Assembly (NCBI RefSeq): GCF_000275845.1
Contig: NW_006766885.1
Location: 1,660,305 to 1,724,304, forward strand
DNA: 64,000 nucleotides
Direction of reading: 5' to 3'
Source: Dichomitus squalens LYAD-421 SS1
Taxonomy: Eukaryota > Basidiomycota > Agaricomycetes > Polyporales > Polyporaceae
Shown: piece after piece, positions 10,985-23,700 of the stretch
Position numbering within the stretch: the first letter of the stretch is position 1
Layout of the letters: every line of letters begins with the position of its first letter
Program-made: the position numbers and the translations under genes
Notes under the pieces: model-generated
Told to the model about the DNA's origin: nothing
Databases searched by the model: none
The model's input: only the letters and a program-made list of their open reading frames with translations

Positions 10985-13175
10985 TTATGGTAGATTACTG
11001 TCGTGGAGGGAAGATACATGTTCTGTGCAACATATCGTAAGGCTACATAAGTGCCGGCCGTTTTGGCCGCGCAGTGTGCTCAACGCATACAACAGAAACA
11101 AAGGTAATAAAGATACAAGATGTCTGCCCGAGCCAGAGGCATACTGCTGTGTTGTCCGTACGACCGTGATCGAAATTAATAGTAAATCCCACAATATACC
11201 ATACGGAACGACCTTCGCAGCCTGAGCACAACCACTCGTAGCGTACGAAGGCTGATCGTTTGCCATCGAGGTGCCTTCGTGCAAGATCGCCATCAGGGCA
11301 TGAGTCCCATGGTCAGCCCCATCCTCGAGCGCGAATGACAGTGCCTCCGTCTCGGTCGAGTAGAAGCCGATCACCATGTGCGAATGCTTCTTGAGCGGGG
11401 GGCCGGCGCAGGAAGCACGGTCGAGGTGGTAGAGGACGGAGACGTTGTACGCCCTGGCATCCATGTACGCGAGGTACGGCCAGAGATTGAGGACCGACTC
11501 GTTACGGAGGACGACGGCGTAGATAGGGTCAGCGTTCGCTTGAGTGGCACCCGCCCCCGCTGACTTTCCGCTCCTGTGCGTGCTGCTGTCGTGGAATTGG
11601 TTGAGACCGTGGCTGTAGCTGTGGTCGTGGTGGACAAATCACGCCTGCCCTATGAAAAGAAGGTTACCGCTGACTCACGTCCAGGTGTCAAGGTCGACAG
11701 AGCTCTATGCTTACCTTACTAGAGAATGGTCGTGCCGGATGCTTGCGGTACAAAAGCATGTGGAACCGGCCCGCCGCGGACTCCATCGTTTTGACGTCCG
11801 TGCGCGTGTCTTCGTTGGCGATGCGAAGCTTGTCGCCGCAGTTCTCAGAAATGAGCGGGTCACGCCGCACTGCGCCGAGCTCCTTCCCTCTGAATCTCAG
11901 GTGCACCGACAGATCAGCGTCGTCCACGCTGGTCGAGCCGAGGATCCCGATCCCGGCCTTCTCCACTAGTGCAGCCGAGGTCGCAGGATTCCCGCGCGCG
12001 AGACGTGAGCGGCGGAAGAAGGAGCAGAGGGAGTACCGAACGTCGACGCGAAATGGTGTGGGGTTATTCCAACGGGTAACCCTTGCCCAGCCGTCGCGCT
12101 GGATCTGCTTCGCGGGCGTCTTGGGACGGGCGAGGCACCACGTGGGGAACACCTGCGTCGCGACGTAACTGCCCAGCTGGCTGTTAAGTGAGCCCTTGCG
12201 ATTGTGCGCGTGCAGAGCGAACTCTGTGCCAACTGACACTCCATGCATCTCGCCCGCATCGACTTGAACGTACTCGTTGTTGTAGGGTGAAACCGCGACG
12301 AAGCGGCCATCACAGGAGAAGGGGACCCCGTCGAAGAGAATGCGGTCGACATTCACACCTGCGCAAGCCGCGTGCTGATGGTCGCCCATGTACGGAGCGA
12401 GCTCGTGTGGGAGGTCAGCGTAGGTGAGTTTGTGGAGCGGACGGGCATCCTTCAGTGATAGGAGGGCACGGGTGAAGTTCCCTCCGTCCTTACGTTCCGT
12501 CGCAGACCATCCGGAGCCACTCGCAGCAAGGACGACGTGCGATTTGACGGTAATTCCGGTGAAGCCTCGGTTGGCCACGGGCTCGGTCTTCTGCGGGGAG
12601 GCGCTCCGCCAGAAACCTGCCAGCAGGTCTTCGGACCTGGCTTTACGTGTGGGGGTGTAGCGGGTATAGCGGCGCTCCTTGGAATCGTCGTCACTGGCGG
12701 GCGGGGGGCAGAAGCAGGTATCCAGGATGAGGGTGATGTTGTCGCCTTTCACTTGGGCGAGGTCTTGAAGCATGGCGTGGAGGGAGCGGTTGGAGATGCC
12801 AGCGTTTGTATGGCCTTTGGGCAGCTTCGTGTCATAGTCGTAAGTGCAGAGAACAGGGACGTCGCTGCGGCCCTGGTCGAACCAACCAGGGGGCGCGCGA
12901 ATGCTGCTACCATGTCCTGCAAAATAGACGATGAGTGCATCGCCGGGTTCGATGGCGGGGTTGTTGACGAGGTGGTTCATGAAACGTTCCTCAATCTGAC
13001 GCTTGGTTGCCTGAGCGTCGATGAGGGTGCAGATGTGATCACGCGGGACCTGGAGGTCGTTCGTAAGCCAACGCTCAACGCTCTGTGCGTCGTCTACAGC
13101 GGCGTTGAGGTTCCAGATGTTGCCGGACTGGTACTTGTCGATTCCGACGAGGAGTGCAAAGACTTGTCCAGACAT
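10985..13175 (-). CDS. Caspase-fold (metacaspase-like) protein
   Basis: The main exon starts at 13175 and is open to 11688. It begins VFALLVGIDKYQS, then NAAVDDAQSVERWL, then the catalytic-histidine motif DALIVYFAGHGS, and then ILDTCFC in the position of the usual D-x-C-H-S catalytic-cysteine motif. SHVVLAASGSGWSATE and GGNFTRALL match the rest of the p20/p10-like fold. A second exon in another frame (about 11590-10985) carries the family's C-terminal beta-rich region (PIYAVVLRNESVLNLWPYL, MVIGFYSTETEALSFAL). The connecting intron has a good donor at about 11703 and an acceptor near 11653, but the phase does not join cleanly. A further small intron or a disrupted 3' end is possible. Proteases of this fold cleave after Arg/Lys or Asp; specificity here is unknown. 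The conserved cysteine and histidine are present. Confidence 0.83.
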
Positions 13176-14190
13176 GGCCTAGGACGATAGTGTCAGCACG
13201 GGGATACTATCGCCCACAGGCGACTTACCATGAACAAGTATCGTCTTTTAGGTCGTCAGACGTAGACTGGATTGGTGGACGTGAGGTAGAGAAATGCAGA
13301 TCAGTGACTTCTGAAGAGCCTGAAAGTCGTCTGAAGCCTTTATACGCGTCGCCGTGCATGCCACAGCGTACACGGGTGCCATGCGCGATGTATTAGGTTT
13401 CATAGTATCATCGTCCTGGGCCATGATCCACAGAGTGCGCGTCCAGCGCAGTATAGCAAACGCCGACAGACGTCTCTCATGTGCCTCGTCGAGGGCGCAT
13501 AGATCTACGACGCTCCAGAATCATCAGCCGGCGAGGCGAAGTACGCGCTTGCGGGACGACGTAGGACGCAGCACTCACGGGAGATCCACGGAGGACTCAG
13601 ACGGAAATATGAGATAACGGAAGACTTGAAGCGGAAACGAGCGCATCGTGAACAAATGACGGAGAAACGCCGCTATAGCTAGTAGCTAGTCAAAACGTCA
13701 CACACAACTCGAATACGCACCTCGGACTCAGACAACCACCAAATCAGCGTGAGATGAATAGGGCACCAACTCAAGTATTTGCCAGCATGGACTCGTTCCT
13801 CTCATGGATTGGACCATTTAGAGCACATCTAATCAACTTCAGCTACTGGGAGTTCCAACTTCAGAAGACTCGCAAGTTAAGGTTCCGGTTATGGGGGAAG
13901 AGGGACAATTCGCTGGGTTGCAACTTGCAACTTACTTACCAACGAGAAGCGCTCAGGCCCGACTACCGGCCACCAGCAAGCGAGCCTTAGGCGCTTATAT
14001 GTACCTCTCAAGCCACCACCAACGTAGTGGCGCAAGCACATTCAACACAGTGCAGTATGTTCGAGTTACGCTGCTAGATATCAATTAGAGCATCTAACAA
14101 AAGCTAGCTGTAGCCACAGACCTAGGACGCGATTCGCCTTGTATCTTGTCAGGATATCACTTTCCCACTTCTTTGCCTTAACTATCCAAC
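13176..14190. other. Divergent intergenic region, caspase-like / ATG6
   Basis: About one kilobase between divergent genes. It must contain both promoters. I find no gene, repeat array or RNA gene in it, and its short reading frames lack recognisable motifs. Confidence 0.5.
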
Positions 14191-15957
14191 ATGAATCTCG
14201 TGTGTCAGCAATGCAAGCAACCATTGCAAGTGAGCTAAAGTCACACTTCAGCGTCTGAGATAAGGCCTAACATCTTGCCCCTCTCTTCAGCTAGACGCCT
14301 CGCTAGTTGACCTCGCTCCATCAGCATATGACATTGTTGCTTCGTCCCTGCCACCAGCAACCACATCGTCTCCTATAAGACAAGCTTCTGGAGCGGAGAA
14401 ACTTGCGCAACTCCCATCGCCATCCTCGGCCAAAGCAGCATGGAGAAATTCCGTCCAAGGGTCAACTTCTTCTGCCTTGTCGTCACCCACGACGCAGCGG
14501 AAGCAGACACAACGTGGGCCATCACACCCCAATGAGTCATTTGTGCTACTGCAGGACAGCGTTATCCGCACTATCCCCACCAATCTCCCTCTAACTCCGC
14601 ACGCGAAGAAGTCGTCAGTCTCCAAGTCGCGAAGCACGACCGTAGCGGTGCCGCCCGCCCCTGCACCCGAGGAGCCTTCCCCCCATCCAAACCCCTCGCC
14701 CCTCTCACACCATCTGCGCTCTTCATTGCGTCTATTTAATCTTCTATCGAGCCGCACGGACCTCGACCACCCCCTTTGCGCCGAGTGCACGCATATACTC
14801 CTTGGGACGCTCACGCGACAGCTCGAAGAGACGAAGAAGGAGCGAGACGGGTACATCGCGTTCGAAAAAGAGGTTCGGAAGGAGAAGGAGCGTGAAAGCG
14901 CAGCAGGGACTGGAAAGGCCGAGGTCGAGGGCAAGATCGAGCGGCTGAAGGATGAAGAGCGACTGGCGATCGAGCAGCTAAAGGCTGCGGAACGAGAGCG
15001 ACAGCAGCTGGAAGAGGAACTCAAGAACCTCGAGCATGAGGAGACCGCACTCGAAGAGGAGGAGGCGGAGTGCGTGTCTCTCGTCTAGACCCACAGCCGC
15101 TGTCACGCGGGATTGACCCATACCTGATAGGTTCTGGCGCCAGCACAATGCGCACTTGCTGAAGTCTGCGGAGCAGGCGTCGCAGCTGGCGGCGCTACGT
15201 GCGGCCTATGCTGCAGATTCCGCTGTGCTCGACAAGCTCGAACGAACGAACGTGTACAACGACGCCTTCTGCATAGGACACGACGGCGTCTTTGGCACCA
15301 TCAATGGTCTGCGACTCGGGCGCGTCCCAGGAGTACCGGTGAGTAGCAGATTGCTTACAATAGCAGGATTTTTGCCTGACGCCTGTACAGGTTGAATGGG
15401 CTGAAATCAATGCGGCTTGGGGCCAGACGCTGTTGCTGCTATATACAATCGCGCGCAAACTCGACTTCACCTTCGAGAAGTATGTAGCAAAGCATATCCC
15501 TCTCGGAGTTTACTGAACACTAGGGCCCAAACGCTTAGCTACCGGCTTGTTCCCATGGGCTCGTTCTCCCGGATAGAGAAGACCACCGGTGACAAAGCAA
15601 CGTACGAGTTGTACGGCTCGGGCGATCTGCACTTCGGACGACTCCTTCACAACCGCCGTTTCGACTTCGCGATGGTGGCGTTCCTTGATTGCCTCAAGCA
15701 GCTCATGGACTATGTGAAGTCCCAGGACCCTCAAGTCGATTTTCCACACCAGTCAGTCATGCCTCGGAGCTCATGTGATCCGCACGGACGTGTCTAACGG
15801 TCATCCGTGTCTCCGCAGAATTGTGAAGGACAAGATTGGCGAAGCGTCTGTGAAGCAGCAATTCAGCCAGGAGGAAGCGTGGACACGCGCCCTGCGGCAC
15901 GTCCTTCTAGCCCTGAAGATTCTACTCAAGTGGACGACGAACGGCAGTAACGGCTGA
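14191..15957 (+). CDS. ATG6: Autophagy protein Atg6/Vps30 (Beclin 1)
   Basis: Six exons: 14191-14229, 14291-15069, 15131-15338, 15391-15479, 15524-15751 and 15819-15957. They give 493 residues with all phases consistent. The N-terminus has the CxxC pair of Beclin ([11 protein letters not shown]). [10 protein letters not shown], the BH3-like segment region, lies near residue 90. A CAECT motif precedes a long Glu/Lys/Arg-rich coiled coil at roughly 190-300. The evolutionarily conserved BARA domain starts at [10 protein letters not shown] and continues through [42 protein letters not shown] and [13 protein letters not shown] to the end. Beclin is a scaffold of the class III phosphatidylinositol 3-kinase complexes that start autophagosomes and sort endosomes. 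The gene looks complete and ordinary. The neighbouring caspase-like gene is divergent, and no functional link is implied. Confidence 0.96.
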
Positions 15958-16587
15958 CAAGAGGCCTCTCACTTCGTAACGCGTTTGTACCTAGTCACTT
16001 ATCACACACATTGGCTTGTGGATAGTATGTTCATTGAGTGATCGTATTCCCGAGCCGGTTCCCGTATGTGATGGCTCAAGGTCAGTCCAGCTCGAATTCA
16101 GTGGAGGGGCTGTCGGCAATCGGAGCGGTTCATCCTGCGGCAGTCGGCCATGTTGGTGCGCGATCGAACTCCGGCGGGAACGCGCGAGCCTCATGTTTAC
16201 GTATCGGCGTCCATCTATGCCACCGCAGTCTGTCGGACCCCTGCCAATGTTCCATCCCTACTCGACATACCCACAGCCGCAGCGATACTCTGTAGGGTCT
16301 GCTCAGTTGGTGTGCTAACGAGGATCTGGAGAGCTCTGGAGATGTGACATTCCGCCAGAACCGGACCGGTTCAGATTGTTTCCCCGGCAGTCCACGCGGA
16401 TTGCGACGACTTACACCATAGCTGAGTCAGGCCGGCCAAGCAAGGCCAAAAAGCGCATTTGCATGTTTGTCAGCTCGACTTCCCCTGAACGCTATATCGA
16501 GTCTCTGGCCTGCTTGGGCCGTCCGTATCTGCCGCAGGCATCCGCTCAACTTTGAATATCGTCCGCCGGGACTGCAGCTTGATCGCA
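15958..16587. other. Intergenic region upstream of glutamate-cysteine ligase
   Basis: 630 bases between the ATG6 stop and the next start on the same strand. Overlapping short frames occupy 16016-16347 but show no conserved motif. I read the stretch as terminator plus promoter. Confidence 0.4.
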
Positions 16588-19580
16588 ATGGGTCTCCTCT
16601 TCCTCGGAACGCCTCTTCAATGGGATGAGGCCAAGCAGTATGCCGATCATGTCAGGACCCACGGGATCACTCAGTTCCTGAACATCTGGGATCGTCTCAA
16701 GGATAGGTACGGAGACGAGCTGCTTTGGGGGGACGAGGTACATCACGTTTCGCCCTAGTGCAGTCTGTCTCTTTGCTGATCAAATGCTCGCGCCTCATCG
16801 CTTTCCCCTACACCCATTTGCGCCCGCTCCGAATTGACCACTATCACCTGCGCATTTACAACGTGGCTCGCTTAACATCAACTCCGGCCTCATGCGTGTA
16901 CCCCGCACGCGAAGATCGAGTACATGGTCGCCGCCTTCGACGATCAAGAAAAGAACGTTAAGCTCTCCCTCCGTCAGACTGAGATCCTCGCGAAGCTGCA
17001 GTCCATCGTGAACGACATCGCGTCCGATCGCAGCGAGACGTACGTGCCTGCCTCTCACCTGTGAATATCAATATATAGCCTTCATTCTCGCCCAGTCGCT
17101 CTGTGCCCACCTTCCATCCGGAGTATGGACGGTTCATGCTCGAGTCGACTCCAGGATCGCCGTACACAGGCGAGATCCGCGACCTGCTGGCGGTGGAGAG
17201 CAACATGCGCTATCGGTGAGCCGTCGCGTCTCCGTAACTTCATGTATTGTGTTCTGAACCTTAGTGTTACTTCCCGTCTCTCATGGATCAAGCCGCCACC
17301 TCGCGCGCAAGCACCTAAAGTCTACCGAAGTGCCGTTCACAATGACGTCGTTTCCGCGCCTCGGGATTCCTGGCGTCTTCACCGAACCGTATTTCGACCC
17401 TGCGGATGCCGTGTCAAGCCATAGCCTTTTCCTACCTGAGGAGATCACAAACCCCCATGCACGTTTCCCGTCGGTGGTGTCCTTTCGTGTGTTCAGTCGC
17501 GCACTCAACCAGGCTCTTCTTGTAGCACCCTCACGGCTAACATCCGGCGGAGACGAGGCTCGAAGGTGGCGATCAATCTGCCGCTGTTCATTGACGACCG
17601 TACCCCGAGGCCATTTGTGGATCGGACGATTCCGTGGCAGAGGAACATCTATCCGGAAGATCCAGGTGAGATCTGGGCGATGCTTATCTTCGAGATGCAA
17701 GGAACTGAATAGGACTGTAGAGGCGAAGAATGGCGCTGCGCTTCTAGACCATATCTACATGGACGCGATGGGATTCGGCATGGGGTGTAGCTGTCTGCAG
17801 CTCACATTCCAAGCATGTAACATCACCGAGGCGAGGAGGTTATACGATGCACTCGTACCCGTTGCCCCGCTCCTGGTGAGTTCACTAGGCTCTCGCCCAG
17901 ATTCCTGCCATTCACGGATCGTAGCTCGCGTTAAGCGCGGCAAGTCCGCTCTGGAGAGGCTACATCGCAGATGTCGACTGCAGATGGGACGTCGTCTCGG
18001 GCAGTGTTGATGACCGAACCGAAGAGGAACGTGGACTTAAGGTGATATCCTCGTCGTACTGTGCCTGTTTACTGGCTGCTGATGTCGCTGCATAGCCTTT
18101 GAAAGAGAGCCGCTTCAAGATTCCCAAATCACGCTACGCAAGCGTGAGCTTATACATTTCAGAGTATTGGATGAACCAGCCGGCATATAATGATATAGAC
18201 GCGCCCCATGACCCAGCCATTTTTGAACGGCTTCGCAATCATGGTACGTGGGCAAATGAGCTGCATGCGCGGAGGGTTGCCACTGGTCCTGACATTGTGC
18301 TGTGACAGGCGTTGACGAGTTGCTTTCACGACACATTGCGCATTTATTTATTCGAGATCCACTTGTAATATTCTCCGAGACGATACACCAAGACGACACG
18401 ACAAGTAATGATCACTTCGAGGTGCGTGTAATATCTCTCCTGTGGTGATTCGTCAGCTCATCCAGATACAGAACATACAATCCACCAACTGGCAGACACT
18501 TCGTTTCAAGCCGCCTCCGCCGAACTCGCCGATTGGATGGCGGGTTGAGTTCCGGCCAATGGAAGTTCAGATCACGGACTTTGAGAATGCCGCGTTCGCT
18601 GTTTTCATCGTTCTGCTATCGCGCGCTATGCTGCACTTCAACCTCAACCTGTATATCCCGATCTCCAAGGTAACCGTATCGTCTCCCTGCCGCATCCGCG
18701 AGCATGACATGTTGAGTTGTTGACTTGGTCCGCATCGCCAGGTGGACGAGAACATGGCGCGGGCGCAGCGACGGGACGCCGTTCGGTCCGAAAAGTTCTT
18801 CTTCCGCAAGGACGTCTTCCCTTCAGCGTCCTCCCGCCCGTCCAGCGTGGCGTCGTCGATACCGAGCTCCCCGATCAGCGAGCACGGCGGGCCGATCCAC
18901 GTGAATGGGATCAACGGCAAGGAGAAGAAGCTGCGAAACTGCTTCCCGTTGCCGCCCAGGCCCGACGACGCGTACTTTGCAGGCAGCGTGCACGAGGAGT
19001 ACGAGGAGATGACGATGGTAGAGATCATGAACGGCAAGGTGCGTCACGTTGTCGTCTGTCTTCTCGGTTGCCTGCATTCCTCTGACGTCCTGTCCGCCGG
19101 CGACACTTTGCAGGGTACCACATTCCCGGGCCTGCTGAACCTTGTATACATGTACCTGGATACGCTTGACGTGGACGACGAGTCCCGTCGCCGGATCGAA
19201 GAATACCTCGATTTGATCCGCAGGAGGACCAACGGTTAGTTGCTTTCTATCACCAGTCACTCATGGCGCTGCGCATAGGGACTGATACTGTCACGTCCAG
19301 GCTCGCTCCGGACGGCAGCGAGCTGGATCCGAGAGTTCGTTCGGACGCACCCGGCGTACAAGTTCGACTCGGTGGTGTCACAGGAGATCAATTATGATCT
19401 CATGGTCGCCATAGATGAAATGTGAGTTTCGCGTGGTCGTGCCCGGCGTGTCGCAGGAGAAAGAGGTCGTGCTCGACCAAGCCAATGCTGACGAGCCGTG
19501 CCTTCGTTTCGCATGACAGAGAGCGCGGGTTGCGAAAGGCCCCGGACTTCCTTCCGGCCAACTGTCGGCCGCGGGATTAG
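16588..19580 (+). CDS. GCS1: Glutamate-cysteine ligase catalytic subunit
   Basis: Fourteen exons, with boundaries at 16588-16737, 16915-17039, 17096-17215, 17293-17469, 17526-17665, 17721-17875, 17925-18041, 18096-18243, 18309-18421, 18472-18669, 18742-19038, 19114-19234, 19301-19421 and 19520-19580. They give 680 residues. The eukaryotic GCS family is evident from [79 protein letters not shown] and [18 protein letters not shown], which contains the metal- and cofactor-binding region. [33 protein letters not shown] and the C-terminal [10 protein letters not shown] complete it. The enzyme joins glutamate and cysteine with ATP, the limiting step of glutathione synthesis in the cytosol. At least two introns appear to end in AAG rather than CAG or TAG. 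The gene is intact. Confidence 0.96.
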
Positions 19581-20767
19581 ATTTACTAGAAGCGCGATAC
19601 ACAGAAACAGGAAGACATACCGCTGGGATAACAAGGACAGGAGCAGCAGTAATTGGACCAAATTTTGGAAGTAGATGTCGCGGTTTGGATTGTTTGGCGC
19701 GATCAGTACGGGTTGAGGTTTGGTCATAGGCAAGTCATAGCAGTTACAAAGTCTGTATCGTTATGTTCTATTTCTGGGCATTCAGTGACCCTCGTTGCGC
19801 AAAGCGTGTATTGAGGTATGAAATATACAGTGAAAGTGTCTGTGTCAAGTTTCTGTGGAAAGTTTGAGCACCGTCTGCTAGTTACGCCCCTACCGTGTAC
19901 CAATGTTTGCTTATCCACTTCGCTCGTCACCCACTGCGAATGCAGTTCTAATTAGGAACCGACTCCGTGGAATGGAAGGCCGGGAAGCAAGATGGGCTCT
20001 AGGTGGAGCTCCCCGTGATTGCACAAGCTCGCGGACTCTGTAGCCGGCTGCTCTGTGCATATCCAGCCTGAGTAAAGGAGCCGTGTGTCGGAGCTCCATG
20101 ATGGAACTATTGATACGACCTGTAATGACGGTGGCTTTGGGCGACAACGTTTATGAAGGGTTCTCCGACTTGTTTCCTCGAGCTACCAGGTGTGCCGAGG
20201 AGAGGGGACAATTACATTGTCCAAGGGAAGCCGGCGGGCGGCGAAGGGACCGGTATAAAGATCTGGATCGGAAGGAAATGATGCTGTGCAAACTGGCCTG
20301 AAACGTGTAGATTGCGATTGAGGTATCACCGCACTTTGCATCATCACTCACGATAACGGTCCCCTCGAATTTCCTCTCCGTCACGCTGATGGATTTTCAC
20401 ATGGACGACTCGACATCATCCTTGTGCGTGCTTTCTGGCACAGGTCATCAGAGCGGGTATGCAGCATCAAGGTGGGAGGAGAACGATAGGATCCGTGAAT
20501 GCGGATCCGGTAGTACACATAAGTGGGTCTTTCATTGGCGTGAGATGAGCCGGAGTGGGGGGAGGAAGGCGTCTGAGTGTCAAGTAAGAGAGCTGCATCA
20601 ACTGCAGGAGTAGGATCTGCCGAGCCGAGATCGCAGCAAGCTCGTCTCTTTCTCTCGCCCACACTACCGTTCAGGCTGTCCCCCGACTCCCGCCTTCGCT
20701 TACCGGTTCTCTCTCCTTCGTCCCCCCCTCCATTGCTCCCTCTAGTAGGGCTTTGTGCCCGCCCGCC
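19581..20767. other. Intergenic region
   Basis: About 1.2 kb between the glutamate-cysteine ligase stop and the glutaminase start. Part of it must be the glutaminase promoter. No gene, tRNA or repeat is recognised; short frames on both strands lack domain motifs. Confidence 0.5.
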
Positions 20768-23700
20768 ATGTTACCCCATACACTATGGTCCTTTCTATTC
20801 CTCTCGGTCTTCTCCTCTTTCGTCAGCGCGCAAGGTCCCGTGCAGACACTCTTCCCCGCCAGCATTCCACTGGCCGTCAAACATCCGTACATGAGTGTAT
20901 GGTATGCAAGCTCTAATACTTCTCTCCCTCTATCAAATTCATGGCCAGTATTCTGGGGACAAGCAGTGAGTTTCTTCTACATTTCTGGAGCTACCAGAGG
21001 TCACAACGAAGGGCGTAGTCGATCATCGGTTGGGCTGGCAAGATTAGGGTGGACGGAACGACATACAAGTGGCTAGGGAATGATCCCAATGGTGGTGCCC
21101 CCGCGAATGTTACGAACGTCCAATTTACGCCTACAAGGACCATCTTCGTCATGCAAGCGGGCCCAATGAACCTCACTGTCACTTTCCTTACTCCGATCGA
21201 AGTGAGCAGTCTCTTCTTTCAGCAAAGCTTGAGATATGCTGAGTCGAATTGGCGCTGTGCACGGTCAGCCTGACGATTGGGTTAAGCAATCAATACCGTT
21301 CTCCTACATATCCGTCGAAGCGCAATCCTTGGACGAAAACAGCCATGCCGTACAACTGTACTCCGATATCAGTGCAGGTAAGCACACATGCATATCCTTG
21401 CGCCTTGACTACAGTTAGACACGCCGTCCACGCAGAATGGCTATCTGGCAACAGGTCTAGTCCTGTACAGTGGAGTAATAACAATACTGGCAACACGTTA
21501 TTCCACGAGATAGAGCTGCAGCAACCCCAACAGGACGTGGAGATCAATCACCAGGCGCAGGATGGTAAGGCATACTATGCCATGCCTGTCGTGAGTATTC
21601 TCCGTCCCCGTTCACCTTGCTCTGTCCCCTTCCACTTCGGCGCATAACGCTATTCCCCTCGCAGAAAACTGGCGTATCATGGCAAATTGACACCGATCAG
21701 AATACACGTTCTACATTCGTGTCGAACGGCAACCTTCACAACACCGCAAGTACGGCATTCGCGCCCATTTCACCGTGCGTTCTTCCCTGAACACACTACG
21801 TTCCGTCGCTCACGCATATATCCTGTTCTGTAGAGTGTTCACCGTCTTTGCTATAGCTATCGACCTCGGAACGATTACGTTGACCTCGGACCCCGTGACC
21901 TGGTCGGTCGGATACGTTCGAGACCCAGTCATCTCCTACACCACCGCCACGGGTGCGACCCAGCAGCGGCGGCCGCTGTGGGCGACGCAATACTCCAGCG
22001 TCGCCGATGTGGTGAGCATTCCCCCTTCCTTGTTTCGCGTCTACCCTTCACCTCCCGTTGACCATGATTCGTTCCCCCGGCCGCGCCTGTGCTTGCGCGA
22101 TGGCAGATTGACGCGTTCACGGCCGACTTCCCCGCCGCGCACGACCGTGCCGTCGCGCTCGACGCGCAGATTCTGGGCAGCGCGTCACAGATCTCGTCGG
22201 AGTACGCGGATCTCGTCGCCCTCGCCACGCGGCAGGCGGTGAGCGCGCTCGACTTTACCGTCGGCGCGGACTCGAAGGGGAACGTCGACCCCGGAGACGT
22301 GAAACTGTTCATGAAGAATATCGGCACGGACCAGTACGTAACACTCGCTTGCGTTAGGTCTGCTCCCAGGTTGTGTCTCATGATATGTGCGTTGACAGAC
22401 GGGTGAGCCCGGTGGAGCACATCTTCGCCGCGTTCCCGACGTACCTGTACCTCAACGCGTCATGGGGAGGCGTGCTGCTGGAGCCGTTGCTGGAGCTCCA
22501 GGACAGTCAGGTCGGCCAGCAGTTCGCGGCTCAGGACCTGGGAGACTCGTATCCCGTCGCTTCCGGCGCTCGTGGTGCGGCTGCACAGGGCATCGAACGT
22601 GAGCAGCCTCCACGGTTCTAAACGCGCTGGGAACACCATTGACTGAACGCGGCCGTCGCAGAATCTGGCAACATGCTCATCACGTTGCTCGCGCAAGCCA
22701 GGTTGTCCGGTAACGGGACCCTGCTCATTCAACACGTACGTGACATTCGATTATCCCGGAACCATAGATGCTCAATGTCTTGGCAGTACAACACCACGAA
22801 GCGATGGGCGGACTACCTGAACAACAACGCGTTGACGCCAAACGGGCAGTACGTATCAGACGTCCTGGGCAGAAGACGAGGACACGCCAGCTGACGATAA
22901 CTTGCCAGACGCAACGCAGATGGTGAGACCAGTGCGAACATGACGAACCTCGCTATCAAGGGCATCATTGGCGTGAAGGCGATGGCCGAGATCGCGCGGG
23001 TGGTGGGTGAAGAAGTCGACGCCGCTCAGTACGACGTGAGTCGCGGATCGTGTTCAGCTTTCGACGCGCGGATTGGCTGACTGCTTCGGGTGCGGCACGA
23101 TAGGGTCAAGCTGCGGCTTTGCTCGGCGAGTGGCAGTCGCTTGCGACGGGAACCAGCTCGCACTTGCTCGGTCGGTATGGCGACCAGGGCACTTGGTCAC
23201 TGATGTACAATATGTTCGCCGACAAGATGCTTGGCCTGAACTTCATCCCTCAGACGGTAAGTTGCGGATCGACAGGAATTGTCTGATGGAGTCTTGGCCT
23301 TACATTATAAATAGGTTATCAGCGAACAGACGCAGTTCTACAGCAGTCTGTTGACGACGGCTTCTCAGCTGGGTCTGCCTATCGATAGCGACTCTGGACA
23401 GACTAGCAACGCCGGTAAGTGATCCGCGTTGGCCTCGCGCGAGATCCATGTACGCGACTGACATGATTGACACAGCGTGGCTATTGTTCACGTCTGCGTT
23501 CGTGTCAGACAGCACCGTGCGGGACAACTTGATCAAGGGCGTGCACAACCATGCGAACTTCAACCAGTCCTCCGGCGTTTTTCCCGAGATCTACAACGAT
23601 GCGACAGGCGCCGGTTTGAATGGCTTCGCTGGGTGAGCCCAGTTGTCATATTGGCTTATCGCAGCGATACTGACTTGTGCTCATTCGCTCAGTCCTGCAC

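Noticed and set aside
12537..13190. 217-codon open frame antisense to the caspase-like gene
   Set aside because: It mirrors the coding strand, has no domain, and the opposite strand encodes clear caspase-fold motifs.
14287..15024. 245-codon Ser-rich frame antisense to ATG6
   Set aside because: The Ser runs are the reverse complement of the Beclin coiled-coil codons.
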